NCBI RefSeq assembly: GCF_001613405.1
Contig: NZ_BDCH01000001.1
Coordinates: forward strand, 62,001-126,000
Direction of reading: 5' to 3'
Source: Nocardia crassostreae
GTDB lineage: Bacteria; Actinomycetota; Actinomycetes; Mycobacteriales; Mycobacteriaceae
Length of the DNA stretch: 64,000 bases
Numbering within the stretch: position 1 is the stretch's first letter; each line of letters begins with the position of its first letter. A program made the position numbers and the translations under genes. Shown here one piece after another: positions 1 to 8,118 of the stretch. The notes beneath the pieces are model-generated. The model was not told where the DNA came from. It made no database searches and saw nothing but the letters and a program-made list of their open reading frames with translations.

Positions 1-308
1 TGCTCATGACGCCGCTCGGGGTTTCGCTGCTGCCGGGCTTCGAGGCGCTGCCGCGCATGCCGTTCAATCTGGTGATCTCGAATGTGCCCGGGCCGCGCAA
101 GCCGGTGTACATGCGGGGCGCGCGGCTGGACGCCAACTATCCGCTCTCGATTCCGTTCGAATCCCAGGCCATGAACATCACGCTCGCCACCAATGGCGAC
201 AATCTCGACTTCGGACTGGTGGGCTGCCGCCGCAGTGTGCCGGATCTGGACCGTTTCCCGGATCTGCTGGAGGCGGGCCTGACCGAGTTGGAACGGGCCA
301 CCGCCTGA
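1..308 (+). CDS. Wax ester synthase/diacylglycerol acyltransferase (WS/DGAT), C-terminal part
   Basis: Only the last ~102 codons are present; the gene begins before the window and the first complete codon is at position 3. The C-terminal WS/DGAT domain (DUF1298 type) is recognised from the motif NLVISNVPGPR near the visible N-terminus and the following hydrophobic stretch. The family joins an acyl-CoA to a fatty alcohol or diacylglycerol, making storage wax esters or triacylglycerol at the membrane or lipid-body surface. The catalytic HHxxxDG motif would lie upstream and cannot be checked. The next gene starts 16 bases after the stop. Confidence 0.85.
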   Translation, partial: LMTPLGVSLLPGFEALPRMPFNLVISNVPGPRKPVYMRGARLDANYPLSIPFESQAMNITLATNGDNLDFGLVGCRRSVPDLDRFPDLLEAGLTELERATA

Positions 309-312
309 TCTC

Positions 313-318
313 TACCCT
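313..318 (+). promoter_or_regulatory. Putative -10 box of a leaderless transcript (RluA-like gene)
   Basis: TACCCT ends exactly 6 bases before the GTG at 325, the spacing expected when transcription begins at the start codon. No Shine-Dalgarno sequence lies between. Confidence 0.45.
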
Positions 319-324
319 GGGCGA

Positions 325-1114
325 GTGCATACGCGTTGGCCCGAACTGCGGAAACAGTGCCTGCTCGCCGAGGACGAGGCGGTGCTGGCGCTGAACAAAC
401 CCCCCCGGTATCTCGGTCACCGGCGAGCGCCACGACACCGATATCGTCGAGCTCGCCGCGGCCGCCGGGGAGACGCTGTACCCGGTGCATCGCATCGACA
501 AGGTGACCTCCGGACTGGTGCTGCTGGCCAAACAGCTGCCCGCGCACGGGCAGCTCACCCGGCAGTTCAACAAGCGCACGGCCGAGAAGGCGTATCTGGC
601 CATCGTCGAATCGGCCGGGCTGCCCGAGCGCGGGGTCATCGAACTGCCGCTGAGCGTGGGCCGCAAGAACCGGGTGCGGATCGCCGCGCCGCGCGAGGCC
701 ATCCGGCGGGTGGGCGATACCTGGCGGGTGGACGAGCACGACCTGCTGGCGGGCAAGAACTATCCGTCGATCACCGAATTCGCGACGGTCGCGAGCATCG
801 CCACCCACACCGTGCTGGCGCTGCGCCCGGTCACCGGGCGGCGGCATCAGATTCGCGTGCACCTGGCCTGGATCGGGCACGCCATCACCGGCGACCCGCT
901 GTTCGACAAGTCCGGTGCGCACGAGCGCACCCATCTGCATTCGTGGCGGCTGCGGCTGGACGCGCCGTGGCGTGATCCGGCGGTACTGGAACTGGAAGCC
1001 GAACCGGGCGCGGATTTCTGGAAGGTGGGCGGCGCACCCGTTTCCGCCGATCCGAAGCAACTATTGAGCATTGCCGCCGCGCTCATGACGCAGGGCACAC
1101 CCACCGGCATTTGA
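325..1114 (+). pseudogene. RluA-family RNA pseudouridine synthase, frameshifted near the N-terminus
   Basis: The product isomerises uridine to pseudouridine in rRNA or tRNA. The GTG at 325 opens a frame reading ...LALNKPP, then a run of seven C (400-406) puts the rest out of frame. With six C the sequence reads on as NKPPGISVTGERHDTD into the second frame, which carries the family core: HRIDKVTSGLVLLAK (catalytic Asp in HRID), then GRRHQIRVHLAWIGHAITGDPLF. The restored protein is about 262 residues, normal for stand-alone RluA enzymes. The intact remainder from 485 still holds the catalytic Asp but lacks the N-terminal strand. Either a true one-base insertion or a homopolymer sequencing error; which RNA position is modified cannot be told. 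Confidence 0.85.
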
Positions 1115-1238
1115 TGTGAAAACGCTATATTCGGTGGCGAGTCTCACCGAGACCGTATCCGGGCAGGTCATCTAGCCTGAAAAGGTGGCCGCTCGCGGTC
1201 CGCTCGGGCGCAAAGGCGCTGCCCTTCACAGAAAGCGA

Positions 1239-2024
1239 ATGCCGATGGTTCTGCTGGCACAGCTCAGTGACACCCACTTCAATATGGGCGATCGGAATCT
1301 CGAACGCGCGGAACGGGTCATGGCCTTTCTGGCCGAGCTGCCACAGCGACCGGATGTCATCCTCGTCAGCGGCGATATCGGCGATGAGGGGGATATCGAG
1401 GAATACCAGCAGGCCCGCGTCGCCCTGAAGGCCGATGTCCCGGTGGTCATCCTGCCCGGCAATCACGATGATCGCGCCAATATGCGCACCGTGCTGTTCG
1501 GCGAATCGCCTTCGCACGCACCGATCAATCAATCGTTCAGCGTCGACGGCGTGACCCTCGCACTGCTCGATTCCACCATTCCGAATCAGTCCGCGGGCGA
1601 GCTCACCGACGAGACCTACGACTTTCTCACCACCCTGCTGGCCGAGACCCCGGCCGACAACATCGTGCTGATCGCCATGCACCATCCGCCGGTGCCGGTG
1701 CATTCCACCGTCGTCGACCCCATTCGCCTCACCAATCCGGACCGCCTGGCCGAGATCGTCGCCGCCGACGACCGCATTGCCGCGGTCCTCACCGGCCATG
1801 TGCACTCCGGTCTGACCACCACCTTCGCCGGTAAGCCGCTCATCGTGGCCCCCAGCGTCTCCTCGACCATCGGCTGCGAATGGGAGACGGCCCGCCCCGG
1901 GCACGTGCCCATCGATTTCGCCCCGGACCCGGTGCTGGTCTTCCACTCCATTCAGGACGGCCGCCTGCTGTCCGCCTTCCGCCCCGTGGCCATGGGCGGC
2001 TGGCTCAGCGAACCGCGGGAGTGA
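1239..2024 (+). CDS. Metallophosphoesterase, 3',5'-cyclic-nucleotide phosphodiesterase type (CpdA/Rv0805-like)
   Basis: Calcineurin-like phosphoesterase of about 261 residues. The metal-ligand motifs appear in order: SDTHF (DxH), SGDIGDEGD (GDxxD), GNHDDR, the MHHPP histidine pair and GHVHSG. Length and motif spacing fit class III cyclic-nucleotide phosphodiesterases, which hydrolyse cAMP, cGMP or 2',3'-cyclic nucleotides with a dinuclear metal centre. The ATG at 1239 follows a weak purine-rich tract. A GTG at 1185 lies 6 bases after TAGCCT (1173-1178), so an 18-residue longer leaderless product is possible. The 3' end overlaps the convergent AraC-type gene by 20 bases. The physiological substrate cannot be inferred. 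Confidence 0.85.
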   Translation: MPMVLLAQLSDTHFNMGDRNLERAERVMAFLAELPQRPDVILVSGDIGDEGDIEEYQQARVALKADVPVVILPGNHDDRANMRTVLFGESPSHAPINQSFSVDGVTLALLDSTIPNQSAGELTDETYDFLTTLLAETPADNIVLIAMHHPPVPVHSTVVDPIRLTNPDRLAEIVAADDRIAAVLTGHVHSGLTTTFAGKPLIVAPSVSSTIGCEWETARPGHVPIDFAPDPVLVFHSIQDGRLLSAFRPVAMGGWLSEPRE

Positions 2025-3132
2025 CCGCCGCGCGCCGATAGGCCGAGGACGTGGTCCCCGTCCACCGTTTGAAGGCGTGAATGAAGGTGGACGCCTCCGC
2101 ATATCCCAGCCGGATGGCCACATCGCTGACCGACAGCGGTGTGGCGGTGAGCATTTCCTCCGCCAGCGCGCGCCGCACCTCGTCCAGTAATTGCCGGTAG
2201 CTGGTGCCCGCGGCATCGAGGTGACGGCGCAGCGTGCGGGTGCTCATATTGAGATCCCGTGCCACGGCGTCGATTCCCGGCGGCGCCGCGAAACCGTCCA
2301 CCCCGCCGCGCGGTACCAGGCGCTCACGCACATCCGCCGCGATACCGGTGCGCGCCCGCCGCCGGGACACCAATTCCTGACATTGCGCCAGGCATATGGC
2401 CCAGGTGTGCTCATTGGCCTGCGGCAGCGGCTGATCCAGTACCGCGGGATCGAGGCTGAACAGATTGTGCGGGGAATCGAATTGCGGCTGCAGCCTGAAG
2501 ATTTCGTCGTACAGCCGCCGATCGCCCGGCGGCGGGAAGTCGAATTCGGCCCGCACCAGCTCCACCCGGTGCCCGAGCAGATCGCACAGCATCTGATGCA
2601 TGGCGGTCACATCCCGCTCCACCAGGAAGCGCCGCACATCCGCCGGAATCCGCTCGTCGTGAATCCGCGCCACGAACTCGCCGGGCCGCCAGCGCGCCAC
2701 CGGAATGCAGAAGGTGAAGCTCAATTCCAGATACCGCAGCGCGAAGGCAATGGCCTCCCCCAGCGTCGGGCTGCTCACGCAGGCGAAGCCGAAGATCCCG
2801 AAGGTGGTGATCCGATACCGCCGCCCGACCTCCAGCCCGAGGTTGGGCCGCTCCCCCAGCTCCCGCACCATATTCCGGATGACCGCCAGCTCGGTATGGG
2901 CGTCGATCTGCGCATCCGGATCCGCGAGGGCCTTCTCACCGAGCCCCGATCCGGCCAGCATGCGGCTCACCGGCACCCCGTGCTCGCGCCCGAACCCCAC
3001 CATGAGCACGACACTGCCCCCGCCCCCCCCCCCCCGCGGAAAGTCCCAGTCCCGTATCCCCGCCTCCTGCACCGAGCTCATCCCCGGATTATGGCCGAAA
3101 CTCTCGATCAGGACCCCCACGAACCGCGACAC
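2005..3132 (-). CDS. AraC-family transcriptional regulator
   Basis: About 375 residues. The N-terminal two thirds resemble the arabinose-binding-like sensor domain (PF12625 type): REHGVPVSRMLAGSGL, then a long middle part. The C-terminal ~100 residues form the double helix-turn-helix AraC domain (MSTRTLRRHLDAAGTSYRQLLDEVRR, SVSDVAIRLGYAEASTFIHAFKRWTG). It lies divergently beside the monooxygenase gene with ~45 bases between, so it probably controls that gene. Near the N-terminus six glycines are encoded by a 13-G tract (C at 3023-3035). The first GTG sits only 2 bases from AGGAGG; an ATG 17 codons inside (3081) is a credible alternative start. Confidence 0.88.
   Translation of the reverse strand: MSRFVGVLIESFGHNPGMSSVQEAGIRDWDFPRGGGGGGSVVLMVGFGREHGVPVSRMLAGSGLGEKALADPDAQIDAHTELAVIRNMVRELGERPNLGLEVGRRYRITTFGIFGFACVSSPTLGEAIAFALRYLELSFTFCIPVARWRPGEFVARIHDERIPADVRRFLVERDVTAMHQMLCDLLGHRVELVRAEFDFPPPGDRRLYDEIFRLQPQFDSPHNLFSLDPAVLDQPLPQANEHTWAICLAQCQELVSRRRARTGIAADVRERLVPRGGVDGFAAPPGIDAVARDLNMSTRTLRRHLDAAGTSYRQLLDEVRRALAEEMLTATPLSVSDVAIRLGYAEASTFIHAFKRWTGTTSSAYRRAAVTPAVR
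3023..3035 (-). repeat. 13-nt homopolymeric G tract in the AraC-type coding sequence
   Basis: Thirteen consecutive C on the plus strand (G in the coding strand), then one base and another five. The frame is open as given, but a one-base change would cut off everything after residue ~40. Confidence 0.9.
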
Positions 3133-3177
3133 ACCCTCCTACAGTGGAAAGCGTCTCCGATGTGAGGGGTGCCACAC

Positions 3178-4632
3178 ATGCCGTCGATCATCATCATCGG
3201 TGCAGGGTTCGGCGGGCTCGGCATGGCGATAGAGCTGCAACGCAATGGCTTTCGCGAGTTCACCATCCTGGAGCGGGCCGCTGACCTGGGCGGGGTCTGG
3301 CGGGAGAACACCTATCCGGGTGCGGCCTGCGATGTGCCGTCGCCGTTGTACTCGTTCTCCCGGGAGCCCAAACCGAAATGGCGGCAGCGGTATTCGGCGC
3401 GCGAGGACATCTGGGCGTACATGCGCGGGGTGGCCGACCGGCACGGGCTGGACGAGCACATCGTATTCGGCGCGGAGGTCACCGAGGCGGAGTATGACGA
3501 GAGCACCGGCCGGTGGACGGTGCGCACCGCCGACGGGGCCGCCCGCACCGCCGATATCCTCATCTCCGCGGTCGGGCAGCTGTCCCGGCCCGCCCTGCCC
3601 GCCATCCCGGACATCGGCTCCTTCGCCGGGCAATCCTTCCATTCCGCGCAGTGGAATCACGAGATCGACCTGACCGGAAAACGCGTGGCCTGCATAGGCA
3701 CCGGGGCCAGCGCCATCCAGTACGTCCCGGAGATCCAGCCCACGGTGGACCATCTGACCCTCTTCCAGCGCACCGCCGCCTGGGTGCTGCCCAAGTTCGA
3801 CACCGACTACAAGCCCATCCACCAGCACGTACTCCTGCACGTCCCGGGTCTGCCGGTGGCCGAGCGCTTCTCCTGGTGGGCGATCGCCGAATTCGTCGCC
3901 CTCGGCCTGGTCGAGTTCCCCGGCATCGTCCGGCTGGTGTCCGGCATTGCCGAACGGCACCTCGAAGACCAGGTCACCGATCCGGAACTGCGCGCCAAAC
4001 TGACCCCCGACTATCCCATCGGTTGTAAGCGCGGCCTGTTCTCCAACGACTACTATCCGGCCCTCACCCAGCCGAACGTGGCGGTCGAGACCACGCCCAT
4101 CACCGAGATCGTGGCCGAGGGCGTCCGCACCGAGGACGGGGCCCTGCACCGCGCCGACGTCATCATCTACGGCACCGGATTCAAGGGCACGGAGTTCCTG
4201 TGGCCCATGAAGATTCGCGGCCGCGCCGGGGTGAACCTGGCCGACGCGTGGGACGGCGGCGCCCACGCCTACCTGGGCATCACCGTCCCCGATTTCCCCA
4301 ATATGTTCATGATCTACGGGCCCAATACCAATCTCGGCGTCGGCTCCATCATCTACATGATCGAATCCCAGGCCCACTACATCCGCCGGGCCCTGCAGCT
4401 CCTGGCCGAACGCCTTGGTCAGGTCCTCGAAGTCCGCCCCGAAGCCGAGCGCGCCTTCAACACCGCCCTGCAAGCCCGCCTGGCCCGCACCCCCTGGAAC
4501 TTCTGCACCAGCTGGTACCGCACCCCCTCCGGCCGCATCACCAACAACTGGCCCGGCACCACCCGCAGCTACCGCCGCCTCACCCGCACGGTCGATCTCG
4601 CCGACTATCGACTCACCCACGTAGCCCGCTGA
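3178..4632 (+). CDS. Flavin-containing / Baeyer-Villiger monooxygenase
   Basis: About 484 residues. The N-terminal FAD Rossmann motif is IIGAGFGGLG, followed by LERAADLGGVWRENTYPGAACD, typical of Baeyer-Villiger enzymes. The family fingerprint appears as FAGQSFHSAQWNHE near residues 147-160, and the NADPH Rossmann motif as CIGTGASAIQ. Such enzymes insert oxygen into ketones or oxidise heteroatoms with NADPH and O2. The ATG at 3178 is preferred over the GTG at 3169 because GAGGGG (3164-3169) lies 8 bases before it. The divergent AraC-type gene is its likely regulator. The substrate is unknown. Confidence 0.9.
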   Translation: MPSIIIIGAGFGGLGMAIELQRNGFREFTILERAADLGGVWRENTYPGAACDVPSPLYSFSREPKPKWRQRYSAREDIWAYMRGVADRHGLDEHIVFGAEVTEAEYDESTGRWTVRTADGAARTADILISAVGQLSRPALPAIPDIGSFAGQSFHSAQWNHEIDLTGKRVACIGTGASAIQYVPEIQPTVDHLTLFQRTAAWVLPKFDTDYKPIHQHVLLHVPGLPVAERFSWWAIAEFVALGLVEFPGIVRLVSGIAERHLEDQVTDPELRAKLTPDYPIGCKRGLFSNDYYPALTQPNVAVETTPITEIVAEGVRTEDGALHRADVIIYGTGFKGTEFLWPMKIRGRAGVNLADAWDGGAHAYLGITVPDFPNMFMIYGPNTNLGVGSIIYMIESQAHYIRRALQLLAERLGQVLEVRPEAERAFNTALQARLARTPWNFCTSWYRTPSGRITNNWPGTTRSYRRLTRTVDLADYRLTHVAR

Positions 4633-4670
4633 TCCCCGGTCCCCACTCCCCCGTGTGCCATATTCACGCC

Positions 4671-5054
4671 ATGCGAACCCGCCTCCGCCTGGCCGTTCCC
4701 CTCGCCCTGCTGACCCTGATCCCGGTGAGCGCCTGTTCCTCCGGCGATCCGGCGCCGAGCCCCGCCACCACGGCCGCCACCACGACCATCCCGGGCACCC
4801 GGCAGTTCGAGATCTACGTGGCCCCCGAAGAAGTCCCCTGCACGAGCATGGTCCCCCAGACCTGCCTCCAGGTCCGCCGAGACCCCAACTCGCCGTGGGA
4901 ACTCCACTACGACGGGATCGACGGGTTCGACTACCAGCCGGGGTACACCTACCGGCTGCTCATCGAAGAACGACCCTGGGTGAACCCGCCCGCGGACGCT
5001 CCGTCGAGTACTTGGCATCTGATCAAAGTGATCTCGAAAGAACCGGCCTCGTAA
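4671..5054 (+). CDS. DUF4377-domain lipoprotein
   Basis: Small secreted lipoprotein of 127 residues. A type II signal peptide ends in the lipobox VSAC at about residues 17-20, followed by a Ser/Thr/Pro/Ala-rich linker. The rest matches DUF4377: VAPEEVPC, CLQVRRDPNSPW, YDGIDGFDYQPGYTYRLLIEE and a final NPPADAPSSTWHLIKV. The domain is often found in lipoproteins and beside HslJ-like META domains; its biochemical role is unknown. The two domain cysteines may form a disulphide. It begins 38 bases after the monooxygenase stop and could be co-transcribed with it, though no strong ribosome site is visible. Confidence 0.8.
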   Translation: MRTRLRLAVPLALLTLIPVSACSSGDPAPSPATTAATTTIPGTRQFEIYVAPEEVPCTSMVPQTCLQVRRDPNSPWELHYDGIDGFDYQPGYTYRLLIEERPWVNPPADAPSSTWHLIKVISKEPAS

Positions 5055-5056
5055 CG

Positions 5057-5081
5057 CCTGTAATGCTCTGAGCATTACAGG
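5057..5081. promoter_or_regulatory. 11-bp perfect inverted repeat, candidate toxin-antitoxin operator
   Basis: Arms CCTGTAATGCT and AGCATTACAGG flank CTG. It begins 3 bases after the lipoprotein stop and ends 14 bases before the antitoxin ATG at 5095. Autoregulated toxin-antitoxin operons normally have such a site at the promoter. Confidence 0.6.
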
Positions 5082-5082
5082 T

Positions 5083-5096
5083 ATGCTTGCAAGCAT
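5083..5096. promoter_or_regulatory. 14-bp perfect palindrome overlapping the antitoxin start
   Basis: ATGCTTGCAAGCAT is its own reverse complement and includes both candidate ATG codons (5083 and 5095). It lies directly after the larger inverted repeat, giving two tandem dyads at the likely promoter. Confidence 0.55.
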
Positions 5097-5355
5097 GGCT
5101 GAGAACAAGACGACGATCACGACTCGGCCCGCTACCCGAGACGAACTACAGACGCTGGCCAAGCCCAACGAATCCTTGGATGCGGTCATCAATCGCTTGA
5201 TCACGCACTACAAGTCGACTCAGACCCGTAATCGGCTGGCGTGGGAGAACCGCATCGCGCAGGACCGTCAGAACTCGGGGGCGGTCGCTTGGGCCGAGCG
5301 CCAAGCGGACCGGCTCGCCGAGCGGCTCGCGCAGCGGCAGGAGGCCCAGGGGTGA
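5095..5355 (+). CDS. Putative ribbon-helix-helix antitoxin
   Basis: Small charged protein of 86 residues. The start ITTRPATRDELQTLAKPNESLDAVINRLITHYK has the strand-helix-turn-helix pattern of ribbon-helix-helix repressors. The C-terminal half (NRLAWENRIAQDRQNSG..AERQADRLAERLAQRQE) is a long charged helix of the sort that wraps a toxin. I do not recognise a named family. The stop overlaps the GTG of the next gene, the usual antitoxin-toxin arrangement. The start at 5095 is preferred; an in-frame ATG at 5083 would add four residues. Two palindromes immediately upstream suggest autoregulation. Confidence 0.65.
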   Translation: MAENKTTITTRPATRDELQTLAKPNESLDAVINRLITHYKSTQTRNRLAWENRIAQDRQNSGAVAWAERQADRLAERLAQRQEAQG

Positions 5356-5768
5356 GCGTTGGCTACGTGCTCGACGACACCGTCATCCACGCGTATGCCC
5401 ACGGCGATGCGAACGTATCCAACCTGATCGCGGTCCTCGACGGTCGCGATATTCGCATGGCCGTGCCATTCCTGGCGCTTGCCACCAGCCTGGCCGGATT
5501 GTCCGACGATCAACGCGCCCAGGTGAACGGTGTTGTCGACAATCTCGACTCGGTCCAGATTGCGGCGCTCGCGACCACCGAAGACGCCAATGAGCTCGCG
5601 GATATATTGGCTTCGGCCACGGAGCCCATCGATGTGACCGCGGCTCACGCGGTCTCGGTAGCGCGCTACCTGGATTGGGAGATCATCACCACCGACCGAT
5701 CCCGTTGGGCCACCGTTGAACTCAGCCTGCCGTTTCCGGTGAGCATCGTCGAATTCACCGACGAGTAG
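5352..5768 (+). CDS. Putative PIN-like toxin
   Basis: 138 residues from the GTG that overlaps the antitoxin stop. The layout resembles VapC-type PIN ribonucleases: an early acidic strand (VGYVLDDTVIHAYAHGD) and a late motif DVTAAHAVSVARYLDWEIITTDRSRW, where PIN proteins carry the xxxTxDxxx strand. The central acidic residue normally found after the second helix is not obvious, so the fold call is tentative and nuclease activity uncertain. If it is a PIN protein, it would cleave a specific tRNA or rRNA when freed from the upstream protein. Nothing mobile is visible around the pair. Confidence 0.6.
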   Translation: MSVGYVLDDTVIHAYAHGDANVSNLIAVLDGRDIRMAVPFLALATSLAGLSDDQRAQVNGVVDNLDSVQIAALATTEDANELADILASATEPIDVTAAHAVSVARYLDWEIITTDRSRWATVELSLPFPVSIVEFTDE

Positions 5769-5875
5769 TAAGGACCGGCGAGGGCCGATGCCGTCCGACA
5801 AGACCGGATGGTCCTATTGTGATGGGCGGCAAGGTCTTTCGTTGGCAACGCTCTGGCTACGACGTGGGTGAGGCG

Positions 5876-5905
5876 TTGACCAGGGGGTATGCCGGGCAGT
5901 AACTT
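5876..5905 (+). promoter_or_regulatory. Putative promoter of the lipase gene
   Basis: TTGACC (5876-5881), an 18-base spacer and TAACTT (5900-5905) lie about 90 bases before the lipase start. No other coding signal was seen in 5769-5990. Confidence 0.4.
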
Positions 5906-5993
5906 GGGTGGTCCGATGCGCCGGAGATCGTGGTCGGCGCTAGATGCGAGTCCGTAGTGCTGGAGCGTCGGAGGTTACGACGCTGGAGGCGTG

Positions 5994-7268
5994 ATGCGGC
6001 GGGATGACGCATGGTCCGGGGGATTCGCACGGGGTTTTGCAGGGGGTTCGCGGCGTCGATCGTGGTGGCGGGTGGGGCTGGTGGCGCTCACCGTGCTGCT
6101 CGCGGCCGCGGTCGTGACGCCCTTCACGAGGGCGGATATTCCGTACCCGGATGACGATCCGTTCTATGCGGCCCCGGCCGGGTTGGCGGACTTCGGGAAC
6201 GGGGATGTGCTGAACTCGCGGCCGATCGCGGTGCTGGGCTTGCCGCTGCCGGTGGCGGGGTGGCAGGTGCAGTATCGGTCGACGGATTCGACCGGGGCGG
6301 CGATCGCGGATATGGCGACCGTGCTCGCGCCGCTGCTGCCCTGGCTCGGACCGGGCGGGCGGCCGCTGCTGTCGTACCAGGTGGAGCAGGACAGCCTCGG
6401 GACCCGGTGCGCGCCGTCGTACGCCCTACGGGGCAGGCGGGATTGGTCGATCGTGAACACCATGCTGGACATTCCGTTCCTGGCGGAGCTGCTGCGCCGG
6501 GGGTGGGCCGTGGTGGTGTCCGATTACGAGGGGCCGCAGTCGCGCTTCTTCGACGGGGTGACCTCCGGGCGCGGGGTCCTCGACGGCGTGCGGGCGGCGA
6601 GATCGTTTCCGCCGCTGGGGATCACCGAGCAGAGTCCGATCGGGGCCTGGGGGTATTCGGGCGGTGCGTTCGCCACGCTCTGGGCCATGGAGCAGCGGGC
6701 GAGTTATGCGCCGGAGCTGTGGTTCGCCGGGGTCACGGCCGGTGGCGTGCCCGCGGATATCGCCGCCATCGCCCGCCAGGTCGACGGGGAGACCCAGGCC
6801 GGGCTCGCGGTGCTCATCCTGGTCGCCTTGGCGCGCAATGATCCCGGATCCGGACTGCTCGACGCGCTGAACGAGCGCGGCCGGGAGCTACTGGCGCAGG
6901 AGGCGCAGGCCTGCGGCGCGGAAATGGTGGTGCGTCACCTGAACCGGCGCCTGGACGACTACGGCAAGGAACCGAATCTGCTGTGGCATCCGGCATTCCA
7001 GGCCGCGACGTGGAAACAGGAACTGGGCGACCTGGCGCCGGACATCCCGCTGTACATGTATCACAGCACCGGCGACGACGTCATTCCGGTGGCGGGCTAT
7101 ACGGCCCTGGTCGACCGCTACTGCGCCCTGGGCGCGAATCTCACCGCGGTGCACTCCGCCATCCCGGGCCACAATCCCGCAGCCGTGGTGGAATCCGTGG
7201 GCGCCCTGAACTATCTGTCCGATCGCTTCGCCGGAATCCCGGCCGAGACCGGTTGTCACGTGCGCTGA
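5994..7268 (+). CDS. Secreted lipase of the LIP family (PF03583 type)
   Basis: About 424 residues with an N-terminal signal or anchor: RRRSWWRVGLVALTVLLAAAVVTPFTRADIPYPDD. The alpha/beta-hydrolase nucleophile elbow is GAWGYSGGAFA (GxSGG form), and the late segment DVIPVAGYTALVDRYC..GHNPAAVV would supply the acid and histidine. The family, typified by fungal secretory lipases and common in Nocardia, hydrolyses acylglycerols outside the cell. GGAGG at 5984-5988 fits the ATG at 5994 slightly better than the GTG at 5991. The gene converges on the next one across a hairpin. Confidence 0.85.
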   Translation: MRRDDAWSGGFARGFAGGSRRRSWWRVGLVALTVLLAAAVVTPFTRADIPYPDDDPFYAAPAGLADFGNGDVLNSRPIAVLGLPLPVAGWQVQYRSTDSTGAAIADMATVLAPLLPWLGPGGRPLLSYQVEQDSLGTRCAPSYALRGRRDWSIVNTMLDIPFLAELLRRGWAVVVSDYEGPQSRFFDGVTSGRGVLDGVRAARSFPPLGITEQSPIGAWGYSGGAFATLWAMEQRASYAPELWFAGVTAGGVPADIAAIARQVDGETQAGLAVLILVALARNDPGSGLLDALNERGRELLAQEAQACGAEMVVRHLNRRLDDYGKEPNLLWHPAFQAATWKQELGDLAPDIPLYMYHSTGDDVIPVAGYTALVDRYCALGANLTAVHSAIPGHNPAAVVESVGALNYLSDRFAGIPAETGCHVR

Positions 7269-7276
7269 AGCCCGGC

Positions 7277-7302
7277 GGGGCGACGCGGAATGCGTGCGCC
7301 CC
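7277..7302. terminator. Hairpin between convergent genes
   Basis: GGGGCG and CGCCCC arms with an inner CGC/GCG pairing and small bulges lie between the lipase stop and the stop of the minus-strand gene. It could end both transcripts; there is no clear U tract. Confidence 0.4.
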
Positions 7303-7324
7303 TACCGGAATTCGGCGGCGACTA

Positions 7325-7951
7325 CTAGTTGGCCCACTTGGTGGTGCCGGGCGCCGCGGTGAGCGTGTTGATCAGATCCACACCGGCGATGATCAGCGTC
7401 GGGCCGCCGACCGCCAGGGTGCCGATGATCGCGCCGATGCCCGCCGCGACCGGCATGGTGGCCAGACCGAAGGCGCCGCCCGCGAAGCCGATCAGACCGA
7501 CCACCGCGCCGACGGCGAGGCCGATGAAGCTGCCGACCGCGGTGGCGATGCCGAACTGGCTGCTGAAGGCCTGCATGGCCTTCTGGTTCTCCTCCGTGGA
7601 GGCGACCGGCTGCACCGGCACCGGGCGGGCGGAGGCGACATCCTTGACGGCGGTCAGCTCGAGGGTCCGGCCGTCGCCGGAGACATTGTGCGGCAGGGCG
7701 TACTGCAGGCCGTCCTGCGCGAAGGACAGCGGGAGACTCACCACGGTGTTGCCGGAAATGTCCTTGACGTTCACGGCACTGCCCGCGACCTCGAAGGAGC
7801 CGTCGGTCAGCGTGGTGACGACGGTGTTGCCGACCAGTTTGGTCTCGTACCCCACGTTCGGGATGGCCGGATCAGCTTGTGCGACGCCCGCGCTCGTAAT
7901 GGCGAGCGCGGTGATTACGGGGGCGGCGACAGCAGTGATCTTGCGCAGCAT
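7325..7951 (-). CDS. Secreted glycine-rich protein of unknown function
   Basis: 208 residues from the ATG at 7951, which has GGAAG 5 bases upstream; an in-frame ATG at 7969 has no such site. MLRKITAVAAPVITALAITSAGVAQADP is a standard Sec signal peptide with cleavage after AQA. The middle is mostly beta and polar. The last 80 residues are small-residue-rich and hydrophobic (AVGSFIGLAVGAVVGLIGFAGGAFG..GIGAIIGTLAVGG), a glycine-zipper pattern that could insert into a membrane or assemble. I know similar proteins in Nocardia only as hypotheticals. No function is assigned. Confidence 0.75.
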   Translation of the reverse strand: MLRKITAVAAPVITALAITSAGVAQADPAIPNVGYETKLVGNTVVTTLTDGSFEVAGSAVNVKDISGNTVVSLPLSFAQDGLQYALPHNVSGDGRTLELTAVKDVASARPVPVQPVASTEENQKAMQAFSSQFGIATAVGSFIGLAVGAVVGLIGFAGGAFGLATMPVAAGIGAIIGTLAVGGPTLIIAGVDLINTLTAAPGTTKWAN

Positions 7952-8118
7952 GGAACTTCCAATCTTCATCAGGCTTCGAAGGCAACACGCGGGTCACCGG
8001 ATCGATTCCTCCCCTCGAAGAGTGCTGCCGAGCCCGTGTCGCGGCGCATTGCGCTCTACGAGCTATCACAGTAATGCGCGACACCGACACCTCGGATCAT
8101 TTTTGACTCGAGTGTCAT

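Noticed and set aside
3139..4620. Long minus-strand open frame opposite the monooxygenase
   Set aside because: It is a Gly/Asp/Val-rich shadow of the high-GC plus-strand gene, with no recognisable motif.
5352..5768. Firm VapC annotation for the toxin
   Set aside because: The central acidic residues of the PIN active site cannot be placed confidently, so it is only called PIN-like.
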